Positions 1 to 15,181 of a stretch of 64,000 bases of DNA are shown here, in pieces. The notes under the pieces are model-generated. The model saw only the letters and a program-made list of their open reading frames with translations, was not told where the DNA came from and searched no databases. The stretch comes from an uncultured Nocardioides sp. (GTDB taxonomy: Bacteria; Actinomycetota; Actinomycetes; Propionibacteriales; Nocardioidaceae). The translations under genes and the position numbers were made by a program. How positions within the stretch are numbered: the stretch's first letter is position 1; the number at the start of each line of letters is the position of its first letter. Location: NCBI GenBank assembly GCA_902805885.1, contig CADCUM010000088.1, forward strand, positions 1 to 64,000. The letters are read 5' to 3'.

Positions 1-239
1 TGATAGGCCGCGAGCACATCCCTCACCGAAAAACTTTCCACACAAACCCATGCGAATCCGTGTCATATCCGGTATTAATCACCGTTTCCGGTGGCTATCC
101 CGAAGTGAGGGGCAGATTACTCACGTGTTACTCACCCGTTCGCCGCTCGAGTACCCCCGAAAGGGCCTTTCCGCTCGACTTGCATGTGTTAAGCACGCCG
201 CCAGCGTTCGTCCTGAGCCAGGATCAAACTCTCCATCGA
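1..239 (-). rRNA. rrs: 16S ribosomal RNA, 5' part (partial)
   Basis: Read on the minus strand, the sequence ending near 239 contains the universal bacterial 16S start AGAGTTTGATCCTGGCTCAG followed by the GACGAACGCTGGCGGCGTGC block. Aligning AGAGTTTGATCC to E. coli position 8 puts the mature 5' end at about 239. Only the first 240 or so bases are present; the gene leaves the window at base 1. Which rrn operon this is, and how many exist, cannot be seen here. Confidence 0.97.
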
Positions 240-513
240 AAAACAAACCCCCACACCCAACCCAAAGGCCAGACACGAGGAAAAAGAGAGCCACATCCCC
301 TGACATGACGAAACTGACATGTTGTCAGAATCATTGTCAAAGAAACCGCGACCACCCCAACCCCACCACCCCACAAGAGCAGCAGAACCAGAACAGTCAA
401 CGGGGCAAAACAAACTAATTCGTCGACTATCAAACACACTGTTGAGTTCTCAAGAATCAGACGCACCAGCGCCGGCACCCTCATCGGGGCCTGGTCTCTG
501 GGCAACCTGGTCA
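240..513 (-). promoter_or_regulatory. rrn operon 5' leader with boxA-like antitermination region
   Basis: Non-coding stretch between the rrn promoter and 16S. On the minus strand, positions 460-431 carry TTGAGAACTCAACAGTGTG, the conserved actinobacterial rrn leader block linked to boxA-type antitermination and also found in 16S-23S spacers of this phylum. The part nearer 16S is AT- and GT-rich and probably holds the 5' arm of the 16S processing stem; the 3' arm lies outside the window. No protein gene is supported. Confidence 0.75.
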
Positions 514-542
514 AACTTACCGGGCGCTCCACCGACCGTCAA
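514..542 (-). promoter_or_regulatory. rrn promoter
   Basis: On the minus strand a -35 hexamer TTGACG (542-537) is followed by a 17-base spacer and the -10 hexamer TAAGTT (519-514). Spacing and position, about 50-60 bases upstream of the conserved antitermination block, fit a housekeeping-sigma rRNA promoter. Stretch 543-685 upstream holds no gene that can be supported; an inverted repeat AGGAGGT/ACCTCCT (605-611 and 642-648) may end the glycosylase transcript. Confidence 0.65.
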
Positions 543-685
543 ACTCGTCGGCTTCCTGCTCCGGGGTGGTCCCGCGTGGCCCCCCTCGATCTGACCTTCG
601 GGCCAGGAGGTGGTGCCGCTCGCGGCGACAGGAAGAACAGTACCTCCTTTGGGACGGGACGCCAACTCGGGGTCCAACATACGCA

Positions 686-4689
<4,004 letters not shown>

Positions 4690-4738
4690 GCCCGGTCCCG
4701 GCGGACACGAGGGCGCGGCGGGTGACGTCGTGGAGTGC

Positions 4739-5662
4739 TCATGCCCGCTCCAGCAGCCACGCGAGGATCGCCTTCTGGGCGTGCCGGCGGTTCTCCGCCT
4801 CGTCCCAGACCACCGACTGCGGGCCGTCGATCACCTCGGCGGCGATCTCCTTGCCCCGGTAGGCAGGCAGGCAGTGCATGACGATCGCTGCCGGGTCGGC
4901 GTGCGAGAGCAGGTCCGGCGTGACGCCGTACGGCGGGAAGGCGCGCAAGCGGTCGATCGACTCCTCCTCCCGGCCCATGCTCACCCACGAGTCGGTCACG
5001 ACCACGGCCGCGCCGGTGACCGCCTCGACCGGGTCGTGCGTCAGCTCGACCGCCCCTCCGGTGGAGGAGGCGATGTCACGCGCGTGCTCGACCACCCCCG
5101 CGTCGGGCAGGTAGCCACGCGGGGCGCCGACCGTGACGTGCATCCCGGCGGTGGCGCCGGCCAGCACCCAGGAGCTGCCCATGTTGCACGCACCGTCGCC
5201 CACGAAGGCGACCCGCACGCCGGCGAGCGTGCCGACGTGCTCCTGGACGGTCTGCAGGTCGGCGAGGAGCTGGCACGGGTGGAACTCGTCGGTGAGCGCG
5301 TTGACCACCGGCACGCCCGCGTGCAGCGACATCGTCACCAGGTCGGACTGGTGGGCGGTGCGCCAGACGACCGCGCTGGCCTGACGCCCGAGGACGCGGG
5401 CGACGTCCTCGACGCCCTCGCGCTGTCCCATCGCCGCCAGTCCCCCGTCGACGGTCATCGGGTTGCCGCCGAGCTCGGCGATGCCGGCGGCGAAGGAGAC
5501 CTGCGTGCGGAGCGTCGGGCGGTCGAAGACCATGGCCACGGTGCGTGGACCGTCCAGCGGGCGATGGGCGAACGGCTCCGCCTTCATCCGGGCGGCCAGC
5601 GCCAGCACCTCGGCCTGCTCCGCGGGGTCGAGGTCGTCGTCGCGCAGGAAGTGGCGGGTCAT
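4739..5662 (-). CDS. argF: Ornithine carbamoyltransferase
   Basis: Makes citrulline from ornithine and carbamoyl phosphate. The 307-residue protein has the HPCQ motif ([14 protein letters not shown]), the ornithine-binding SMG loop (DSWVSMG) and the catalytic HCLP. The carbamoyl-phosphate loop is unusual: where most family members have STRTR, this one reads TLRTQ (in [12 protein letters not shown]), keeping the central Arg-Thr only. Ornithine use is supported by the SMG loop and the operon. ATG at 5662 overlaps the argD stop (ATGA). Confidence 0.94.
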   Translation of the reverse strand: MTRHFLRDDDLDPAEQAEVLALAARMKAEPFAHRPLDGPRTVAMVFDRPTLRTQVSFAAGIAELGGNPMTVDGGLAAMGQREGVEDVARVLGRQASAVVWRTAHQSDLVTMSLHAGVPVVNALTDEFHPCQLLADLQTVQEHVGTLAGVRVAFVGDGACNMGSSWVLAGATAGMHVTVGAPRGYLPDAGVVEHARDIASSTGGAVELTHDPVEAVTGAAVVVTDSWVSMGREEESIDRLRAFPPYGVTPDLLSHADPAAIVMHCLPAYRGKEIAAEVIDGPQSVVWDEAENRRHAQKAILAWLLERA

Positions 5663-6849
5663 GGTGCGTCCTCCGGGTCGGTGACGATCGACGCCCAGGC
5701 CTCGCCCAGCGCGGCGAGATCGGCCTCGGTGATCGTCAGGGGTGGGGCGAACCGGAGCCGGTCCGGCCCGGTGTGGTTGAGCAGGAACCCCCGCTCCTGC
5801 GCCCGGGCGACGACGGCGGCAGCGCTGTCGTCGACGAGCTGGACCCCGAGCAGCAGACCGCGCCCCTCGACACCGGTGACCTCGTGCTCGGCCGCCAGGA
5901 TGTCGGCCAGCTGCGCGCCGCGTGCGACGGCCTCCTCCATGAGCCCCTGGGACTCGATCGTGTCCAGCACCGCGAGCGCCGCCGCGCACGCCACGGGGTT
6001 GCCGCCGAACGTCGTCCCGTGGTTGCCGGGCTGCAGCAGGGCACCGGCCTCGCCGAGGGCGATCGTCGCACCGATCGGCACCCCACCGCCGAGCCCCTTG
6101 GCCGAGGTGACGAGGTCGGGCGCGACCGGCTCGACGTCGGGCAGCTGGTGGGCGAACCAGGCGCCCGTGCGGCCGATGCCCGTCTGCACCTCGTCGAGCC
6201 AGAGCAGCGCCCCGTGCTCGTCGCAGACCCGGCGGGCGGCCGCGAGGTAGCCGGGTGGCGGCACGCGGACCCCGGCCTCGCCCTGGATCGGCTCGAGGAC
6301 CACGGCGGCCGTCTCCCCGTCCACGGCGTCCGCGAGCGCGTCGGCGTCGCCGTACGGGACGAAGGTGACGTGGCCGGGCAGCGGCTCGAAGGGCTCGCGG
6401 TAGGCGGGCTTGGACGTCAGCGAGAGCGCGCCCATCGTGCGGCCGTGGAACGAGCCCTCCGCGGCGACGAGGCGGGTCCGGCCGGTGCGACGGGTCAGCT
6501 TGAGCGCGGCCTCGTTGGCCTCGGCCCCGGAGCTGGAGAGGAAGACCTTGCCGCCGACCCCGCCCCCGGCGCCCCCGAGCAGCCCGGTCAGCCGCTCGGC
6601 CAGGGCGAGCTGGGGCTCGGTGGCGAAGAAGTTGGACACGTGACCGAGCGTCCTCAGCTGGCTGGTCACCGCCGCCACCACGGCCGGGTGCCCGTGGCCC
6701 AGCGCGTTGACGGCGATGCCGGCGAACAGGTCGACGTACTCCCGGCCCTCGACGTCCCAGACGTGCGCGCCCTCTCCCCGCGCGAGCTGGAGCCGCGGCG
6801 GGCCGAAGGTGTTCATCATGGTGGCGAGGTAGCGGTCGGGGAGGCTCAC
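5659..6849 (-). CDS. argD: Acetylornithine aminotransferase
   Basis: PLP-dependent class III aminotransferase converting N-acetylglutamate semialdehyde to N-acetylornithine. The 396-residue protein contains [16 protein letters not shown] near the N-terminus, the [11 protein letters not shown] block, the [14 protein letters not shown] segment with the PLP-contacting Asp, and the Schiff-base lysine in TSAKGLGGG. The GTG at 6849 overlaps the argB stop by four bases (GTGA); reading frames extending beyond it only translate argB in another frame. Confidence 0.96.
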   Translation of the reverse strand: MSLPDRYLATMMNTFGPPRLQLARGEGAHVWDVEGREYVDLFAGIAVNALGHGHPAVVAAVTSQLRTLGHVSNFFATEPQLALAERLTGLLGGAGGGVGGKVFLSSSGAEANEAALKLTRRTGRTRLVAAEGSFHGRTMGALSLTSKPAYREPFEPLPGHVTFVPYGDADALADAVDGETAAVVLEPIQGEAGVRVPPPGYLAAARRVCDEHGALLWLDEVQTGIGRTGAWFAHQLPDVEPVAPDLVTSAKGLGGGVPIGATIALGEAGALLQPGNHGTTFGGNPVACAAALAVLDTIESQGLMEEAVARGAQLADILAAEHEVTGVEGRGLLLGVQLVDDSAAAVVARAQERGFLLNHTGPDRLRFAPPLTITEADLAALGEAWASIVTDPEDAP

Positions 6850-7844
6850 GAGGCCCCCTCCGCGGCGTAGGGCTTCCGCAGCACGGTCGGGACGCCCGGG
6901 AGGACCTGGGTGCCCACGCCCTCGTCGGTGAAGATCTCGAGCAGCACGGCGTGCGGCTCGCGGCCGTCCACGACGGTCGCGCGTGGCACTCCCCCGGTGA
7001 CCGCCGCATGGCAGGCCTGCATCTTCGGGACCATGCCGGCGTCCAGGGTCGGGAGCATCTCGGCGAGCGACTCCGGGCTGATCTCCTGGATCAGGTCGTC
7101 GGACCGGCCGTAGTCGCGGTAGAGGCCCTCGACGTCGGTCAGCACCAGCAGCTTCTCGGCACCCAGTGCGACGGCGAGGGCCGCAGCCGCGGTGTCGGCG
7201 TTGACGTTGTGGACGACGCCGTGGGCGTCGGGCGCCACCGAGCTGACGACGGGCACCCGGCCGGCCTCGATGAGGTCGAGCACCGCCTCGGGGCGCACGT
7301 GGGCGACCTCGCCCACCAGGCCGAGGTCGACCTCCTCGCCGTCGACGACGGTGCTGGTCGCCCGAGCCGTGAAGAGCCCGGCGTCCTCGCCCGACAGCCC
7401 GACCGCCAGCGCTCCGTGCTGGTTGATGAGCCCGACCAGCTCGCGCTGCACCTGCCCGACCAGGACCATGCGTACGACGTCCATCGCCTCCGGGGTGGTG
7501 ACCCGGAGGCCGCCGCGGAACTCCGACCGGATGCCGAGCCGGTCGAGCATCCGGGAGATCTGCGGGCCGCCGCCGTGGACGACCACCGGCTTGAACCCGG
7601 CGAAGCGCAGGAAGGCGATGTCCTCGGCGAAGGCGACCTTGAGCGCGTCGTCGGTCATCGCGTTGCCGCCGTACTTCACCACGATCGTCCGGCCGTGGTA
7701 CCGCTTGAGCCACGGCAGCGCCGCGGCCAGGGTGCGGGCCTTGGCGGGGTCGGGGCGCCGGGGACCGCTGCCGCCCGGGTGGTCGGTCGCCCCGCGGGCC
7801 GTGTCGGTCATCTCTGCGGACGACTCGTGCGTGGTCCCGGTCAT
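6846..7844 (-). CDS. argB: Acetylglutamate kinase
   Basis: Phosphorylates N-acetylglutamate; normally the arginine-feedback step in organisms using the cyclic pathway. Signature pieces are [16 protein letters not shown] and the MVPKMQAC segment of the amino acid kinase fold. An N-terminal extension of about 35 polar residues precedes the kinase fold; the start at 7844 is preferred because it overlaps the argJ stop (ATGA), but an in-frame ATG at 7811 is possible. 332 residues with the longer start. Confidence 0.95.
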   Translation of the reverse strand: MTGTTHESSAEMTDTARGATDHPGGSGPRRPDPAKARTLAAALPWLKRYHGRTIVVKYGGNAMTDDALKVAFAEDIAFLRFAGFKPVVVHGGGPQISRMLDRLGIRSEFRGGLRVTTPEAMDVVRMVLVGQVQRELVGLINQHGALAVGLSGEDAGLFTARATSTVVDGEEVDLGLVGEVAHVRPEAVLDLIEAGRVPVVSSVAPDAHGVVHNVNADTAAAALAVALGAEKLLVLTDVEGLYRDYGRSDDLIQEISPESLAEMLPTLDAGMVPKMQACHAAVTGGVPRATVVDGREPHAVLLEIFTDEGVGTQVLPGVPTVLRKPYAAEGAS

Positions 7845-8988
7845 GAGCTGTAGGCGCTGTTCTCGTGGACGTAGGCGTGCGTCAGGTCGTTGGTCCAGAC
7901 CGTGGCGCGGGCGTCGCCGGCCTTGAGGTCGATGGTCACGGTGACCTCGCGCCCCGACAGGTCGACTCCTCCGGGGTCCTCGGCGGGGGTGCTGCGGCGG
8001 CAGACCCACACGCCGTTCATCGCGACGTCGAGATCGGCCGGGTCGAACGCGGCGGTGGTCGTGCCGATGCTCGCCAGCACCCGGCCCCAGTTGGGGTCGT
8101 TGCCGAAGACGGCCGCCTTGAACAGGTTGCTGCGTGCGACGCTGCGGCTGACCTCCACCGCGTCGTCCTCGGTGGCGGCGTGGAGGGTGGTGATCGCGAT
8201 CTCGTGGTCGGCCCCCTCGGCGTCGCGCAGCAGCTGCGCGGCGAGGTCGGCACAGGCCCGGGTGAGCGCGGCGGTGAAGTCCGCGGGCGTCGGGGTGATG
8301 CCGCTGGCACCGCTCGCCAGCACGGTCACGGTGTCGTTGGTGGACATGCAGCCGTCGGAGTCCAACCGGTCGAACGTGACCCGGGTCGCGGTCCGCAGGG
8401 CGACGTCGAGCTCCGCGGCGGGGACCACGGCGTCGGTGGTGAGCACCACGAGCATCGTGGCGAGCTGGGGCGCGAGCATCCCGGCGCCCTTGGCCATGCC
8501 GCCGACGGACCAGCCGGCACCCTCCACGACGACGGTCTTGCTGACCGAGTCGGTGGTCATGATGGCCTCGGCCGCGTCCTCCCCGCCCGCGCGGGAGAGG
8601 GCGGCGTGGGCGGCGTCGACACCGGCCAGGAGGTCGTCCCGGTCGTTGGCCAGACCGATCAGCCCGGTGGAGCAGACCACGACGTCGATCGCGCCGATGC
8701 CGACGCGCTCCGCCACCCGCTCGGCCACCGCGTGGGTGGTCCGGAACCCCTCCGGCCCGGTGTAGCAGTTGGCCCCGCCGGAGTTGAGGACGACCGCGCG
8801 CACGGTGCCGTCCTTGACGACCTCGCGGCTCCACAGGACCGGGTTGGCCTGGCAGCGGTTGGCGGTGAAGACGCTCGCGGAGTCGAAGCGGGGTCCCTGG
8901 TTGACGACCAGGGCGAGGTCCTTGCCGCCGGACGACTTCAGTCCGGCGGCGACGCCGGCGGCGCTGAAGCCGGCGGGGTGGGTGACGG

Positions 8989-8992
<4 letters not shown>
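7841..8992 (-). CDS. argJ: Bifunctional ornithine acetyltransferase / N-acetylglutamate synthase
   Basis: Recycles the acetyl group from acetylornithine to glutamate. The 383-residue precursor self-cleaves into two chains; the site is the Ala-Thr bond in the segment [12 protein letters not shown], about residue 180, with Thr as nucleophile. Other family features are GGANCYTG and [12 protein letters not shown]. Presence of argJ means the cyclic acetyl pathway is used, consistent with no separate argE here. The ATG at 8992 overlaps the upstream stop by four bases. Confidence 0.96.
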
Positions 8993-11375
<2,383 letters not shown>

Positions 11376-11393
11376 CCCCCCGGCGAGCGCCGG

Positions 11394-13880
11394 TCAGCTG
11401 CGCTGGACCGCGCCCGTCCGCTCCCCGGCCAGCGCGACGGCCGCGTCCCGGGCCGCCGCGGCCTCGCCCTCCTTGAGGGTCCGGTCGGGCGCACGGAAGC
11501 GCAGGGCGTAGGCGAGGGACTTCCTGCCCGCCCCCACCTGGTCGCCGGTGTAGACGTCGAACAGGCGGATGGACTCCAGCAGCTCCCCGGCGCCCTCGCG
11601 CAGCGCGGCCTCGACGTCGGCCGCGTCCACCGCGGCGTCGACGACCAGAGCCACGTCCTCCTTCGCGACGGGGTACGTCGAGAAGGACGGCGCGTGCCGC
11701 AGGTCGACGGCCCGCTCGACCAGCACGTCGAGGTCCACCTCGGCGGCCACGGTCCGGGCCGGCAGGCCGAAGGCCTGGCAGACCTTGGGGTGCACCTCTC
11801 CGGCGTGGCCGACGACGACCCCGTCGACGCTGAGCTCCGCGCACCGTCCTGGGTGCCAGGGCGCCACCACCGCAGCACGTGCGTCGAGCGTGAGGCCCAG
11901 CGCGTCCGCGACCGCCCGTACGCCGTCCACGGCGTCGGCCCACGAGACCCGCCGGCCCGCACCCCACCACCCGGAGCCGTCCGCGTCTCCGAGCGCCACG
12001 AGCCCGAGGTGGAGGGGCTGGGCGGGCAGCGCCTTGTCCAGGGCGTCGAACTCGGCGTCGGTCGGCCGGCGGTCCACGGGGAGGATCGCCGCGGGCGAGG
12101 AGCCGCGGGGCAGCGTGACCGTCGCCGTCTCGAAGATCGCGACGTCTCCCAGCCCGTGCCCGACGTTGCGTCCTGCCGTGCGGAGGAGGCCGGGCAGCAG
12201 GGTGGTGGTCATCGCGTCGGCCTCGGAGCTGAGCGGGTTGCTCAGCCGCAGGAGGTCGCGGCGACGGTCGTCGGGAGGAAGCCCGAGGGCGTCGAGGTCG
12301 GCGTCGCCGACGAACGGGAAGCTCACGACCTCGACGTACCCCTCACCGGCCAGCGTGCGACCGACGCGGCGACGCAGCCGCTGTGCCCGGGTGAGCCCGC
12401 GGCCCGACGGAGGAGTCGGCAGCACCGAGGGGACCCGGTCGTAGCCCACCAGCCGGATGACCTCCTCGGAGAAGTCCTGGGCGTCGGTGAGGTCCGGACG
12501 CCACGGTGGCGGGGTCACGGACAGCACTCCCGAGCCGCTCACCTCGCAGCCGACGGCGCGCAGCAGCTCGACCGACTGCTCCTCGCTGACCGCCATCCCC
12601 GAGACGCGGGCGGCGAGGTCGCCGGGCACCTCGACCGTCGGCATCGCCGGTGGCGCGCCGACGACGGTGACGCCGGGGTGCGCCTGCCCGCCGCCGTGCT
12701 CGACGAGCAGCTCCACGACGCGGTCGGCAGCGGCCTCGCAGATCGTGGGGTCGACGCCGCGCTCGTTGCGCTTCCCGGCCTCCGAGGAGATCCGGTGCCG
12801 CTTGCCCGTGCGGAACATGGACACGGCGTCCCAGTGGGCGGCCTCGACGAGGACGGACGTCGTCGTCGCGGAGATCTCGGTGGTCTCGCCCCCCATCACA
12901 CCGCCGAGCCCGATGATCCCCGAGTCGTCGGTGACGACGAGGTCCGCGGGGTCGAGCTCGCGCGCGGTGCCGTCCAGCGTGGTGAGGCGCTCACCGCCCC
13001 GGGCGCGCCGTACGACGAGGGCGCCCTGCAGCTCGTCCGCGTCGTAGGCGTGGATGGGCCGGCCGGTCTCGAGCATGACGTAGTTGGTGACGTCGACCGC
13101 CAGGGAGATGGGCCGCATGCCGGCAGCGGTGATGCGCTGAGCGATCACGTCGGGCGTGGGAGCCGCGGGGTCGAACCCCGTGACCTTGCGGGCCACGAAG
13201 ACGGGACAGCCCTCGCCGTCCTCGACGACGACGGGGTGGCCCTCGTCGTTGGCGAGCGGGGTGTCGCGCACCGCCGGGTCGCGGAAGCCCGTGGCACCGT
13301 CCACCGACACCAGGACCTCGCGGGCGATGCCCCGCAGGGACAGTGCGTACGCCCGGTCGGGGTTGATCTCCAGCTCGACGACCTCCTCGTCGAGGCCCAG
13401 GATCCCGCGGACGTCCTGGCCGGGCTCGCCCGCGTCGGGCGGGAGCACGATGATGCCGTCGTGGTCCTCCCCGAGCCCGAGCTCCCGGGCGGAGCAGATC
13501 ATCCCGGCCGAGACGTGGCCGTAGGTCTTGCGGGCGGAGATCGCGAACCCACCCGGCAGCACGCCGCCGGGGAGCACCACCACGACGAGGTCACCGGGGG
13601 CGAAGTTGTGGGCACCGCAGACGATGCCCTGCGGCTCCCCGGTGCCGTTGGCGTCCCTGACGTCGACGGTGCACCAGTTGATCGTCTTGCCGTTCTTCTG
13701 CGGCTCGGGCTCCATCGTCAGGACGCGGCCGACGACGAGCGGGCCGGTGATCTCGGCCCCGGGGCTGTGGATGCCCTCGAGCTTGAGCCCGGTGAGGGTC
13801 AGCCGTCGGGTGAGCTCCTCGGTGGTGACGTGCGCGGGCACGTCGACGTACTCCTTGATCCAGGAGACAGGTGTCTTCAT
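11394..13880 (-). CDS. pheT: Phenylalanine-tRNA ligase beta subunit
   Basis: Large subunit of the alpha2-beta2 enzyme that charges tRNA-Phe; 828 residues, the usual length. Visible in order: N-terminal tRNA-binding OB domain with NGKTINWCTVDV and ICGAHNFAPGDLV, the B3/B4 editing domain in the middle, the B5 domain (LLRAVGCEV), a catalytic-like core with LLPGLLRTAGRN, and the C-terminal ferredoxin-fold anticodon domain around FSTYPVAKEDVALVV. It starts one base after the pheS stop. Confidence 0.97.
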   Translation of the reverse strand: MKTPVSWIKEYVDVPAHVTTEELTRRLTLTGLKLEGIHSPGAEITGPLVVGRVLTMEPEPQKNGKTINWCTVDVRDANGTGEPQGIVCGAHNFAPGDLVVVVLPGGVLPGGFAISARKTYGHVSAGMICSARELGLGEDHDGIIVLPPDAGEPGQDVRGILGLDEEVVELEINPDRAYALSLRGIAREVLVSVDGATGFRDPAVRDTPLANDEGHPVVVEDGEGCPVFVARKVTGFDPAAPTPDVIAQRITAAGMRPISLAVDVTNYVMLETGRPIHAYDADELQGALVVRRARGGERLTTLDGTARELDPADLVVTDDSGIIGLGGVMGGETTEISATTTSVLVEAAHWDAVSMFRTGKRHRISSEAGKRNERGVDPTICEAAADRVVELLVEHGGGQAHPGVTVVGAPPAMPTVEVPGDLAARVSGMAVSEEQSVELLRAVGCEVSGSGVLSVTPPPWRPDLTDAQDFSEEVIRLVGYDRVPSVLPTPPSGRGLTRAQRLRRRVGRTLAGEGYVEVVSFPFVGDADLDALGLPPDDRRRDLLRLSNPLSSEADAMTTTLLPGLLRTAGRNVGHGLGDVAIFETATVTLPRGSSPAAILPVDRRPTDAEFDALDKALPAQPLHLGLVALGDADGSGWWGAGRRVSWADAVDGVRAVADALGLTLDARAAVVAPWHPGRCAELSVDGVVVGHAGEVHPKVCQAFGLPARTVAAEVDLDVLVERAVDLRHAPSFSTYPVAKEDVALVVDAAVDAADVEAALREGAGELLESIRLFDVYTGDQVGAGRKSLAYALRFRAPDRTLKEGEAAAARDAAVALAGERTGAVQRS

Positions 13881-13881
13881 C

Positions 13882-14982
13882 TCAGATCTCCGTCCCGAAC
13901 GCCGAGCTCCACCGCACGTCGCCCTCGAAGAGCGGGCGCAGGTCCTCCAGGTTGTGGCGGAACATGAACGACCGGTCGATGCCCATGCCGAACGCGAAGC
14001 CGCTGTGGACGTCGGGGTCCACGCCGCACGCCACCAGGACGCGCGGGTTGACCACCCCGCAGCCGCCCCACTCGATCCATCCCTCGCCGCGGCAGGTACG
14101 GCACTCGGCCACCCCGTCGCCGCCCCGGCACACGAAGCAACGCACGTCGACCTCGGCGGACGGCTCGGTGAACGGGAAGTACGACGGCCGGAAGCGCGTG
14201 TCGATCCCCTCGCCGAAGAGCTGGGAGGCGAAGTGGTCGAGGGTGCCCTTGAGGTGGGCCATGGTGATGCCCTCGTCGACGACGAGGCCCTCGACCTGGT
14301 GGAACATCGGCGAGTGCGTGGCGTCGTACTCGTCGGTCCGGAAGACCCGGCCCGGGCACACGACGTAGATCGGCGGCTTGCGGGTCAGCATGGTGCGCGC
14401 CTGGACGGGCGAGGTCTGGGTGCGGAGCACGACGTGGTGGTCGGCGGGCTCGGTCCAGAACGTGTCCTGCATCGTGCGAGCGGGGTGGTCGGGACCGAGG
14501 TTGAGCGCGTCGAAGTTGAGCCACTCGGCCTCCACGACGGGACCCTCGGCGACCTCGTAGCCCATCGCCACGAAGAGGTCGGCGATCAGCTCGGACTGCA
14601 GGGTGAGGGGGTGCCGGCTGCCGCGGCGGCGGCGCTGCGTCGGGAGCGTGACGTCGACGGTCTCCTCGACGAGCATCCGCTCCTCGTGCTCGGCCTCGAG
14701 GACGGCCTGGCGGGCGGCGATCGCCTGGTTGACGGCGCCTCGGGCCTGGCCGACCCGCTGGCCGGCCTCCTTGCGCGCCTGCGGCGGCAGGGCGCCGATC
14801 TCGCGGTTGGCGAGGGCGAGGGGCGAGCGGTCGCCGGCGTGCTCGAGGCGCACCTGCTTCAGCGCGTCGAGGTCGCTCGCGGCGGCCACGGCGGCCAGCG
14901 CCGCCTCACGCATCGCCTCGACCTCGTCGGCCTTGAGCGGGGTGACCTCGACAGGGTCGTAGTCGGTGTTGGGGCCGGACAT
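13882..14982 (-). CDS. pheS: Phenylalanine-tRNA ligase alpha subunit
   Basis: Catalytic subunit of PheRS; 366 residues. The N-terminal coiled-coil is followed by class II motif 2 with LRTQTSPVQARTM and GRVFRTDEYDATHSPMFHQVEGLVVD, and motif 3 near the end (FGMGIDRSFMFRHN). A CysX2Cys pair plus a second pair (CFVCRGGDGVAECRTC) form a zinc-ribbon-like insert present in a number of bacterial PheS proteins. A ribosome binding site AAGGGAG precedes the ATG by two bases. First gene of the pheST operon. Confidence 0.97.
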   Translation of the reverse strand: MSGPNTDYDPVEVTPLKADEVEAMREAALAAVAAASDLDALKQVRLEHAGDRSPLALANREIGALPPQARKEAGQRVGQARGAVNQAIAARQAVLEAEHEERMLVEETVDVTLPTQRRRRGSRHPLTLQSELIADLFVAMGYEVAEGPVVEAEWLNFDALNLGPDHPARTMQDTFWTEPADHHVVLRTQTSPVQARTMLTRKPPIYVVCPGRVFRTDEYDATHSPMFHQVEGLVVDEGITMAHLKGTLDHFASQLFGEGIDTRFRPSYFPFTEPSAEVDVRCFVCRGGDGVAECRTCRGEGWIEWGGCGVVNPRVLVACGVDPDVHSGFAFGMGIDRSFMFRHNLEDLRPLFEGDVRWSSAFGTEI

Positions 14983-15035
14983 GGCTCCCTTTCTGGCAAC
15001 GGAGTCCTGCGGCGGTCGTGCTCGGGACGCGGGAC

Positions 15036-15145
15036 ATCCTAGGAGTGGTCGGACTTCTGCCCTCCCCGGACCCGTCGACCTCGCGGGGAGCCCGGCGCCT
15101 CAGCGCGGCGCGCGGTGAGCCCCCGGACGCCTGACGGGTCCGGGG
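15036..15145 (-). promoter_or_regulatory. pheS upstream region: possible promoter and 13-bp inverted repeat
   Basis: The 199-base gap between the fusion kinase and pheS holds a TAGGAT -10-like hexamer (15041-15036), giving a leader of about 45 bases, but no good -35. A perfect 13-base inverted repeat, CCCCGGACCCGTC (15064-15076) and its complement (15133-15145), encloses 56 GC-rich bases. It could end transcription from the kinase gene. No Phe-codon leader peptide or T-box features were found. Confidence 0.4.
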
Positions 15146-15181
15146 CGACGAAATCGCAGCGTGGGCTCCACGCGGTCGATG

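Noticed and set aside
335-340. TTGACA in the rrn leader as a second rrn promoter
   Set aside because: No acceptable -10 hexamer lies 16-18 bases downstream on the minus strand.
14983-15181. T-box or Phe-rich leader peptide before pheS
   Set aside because: No T-box sequence and no short frame with Phe codons followed by a terminator could be found.
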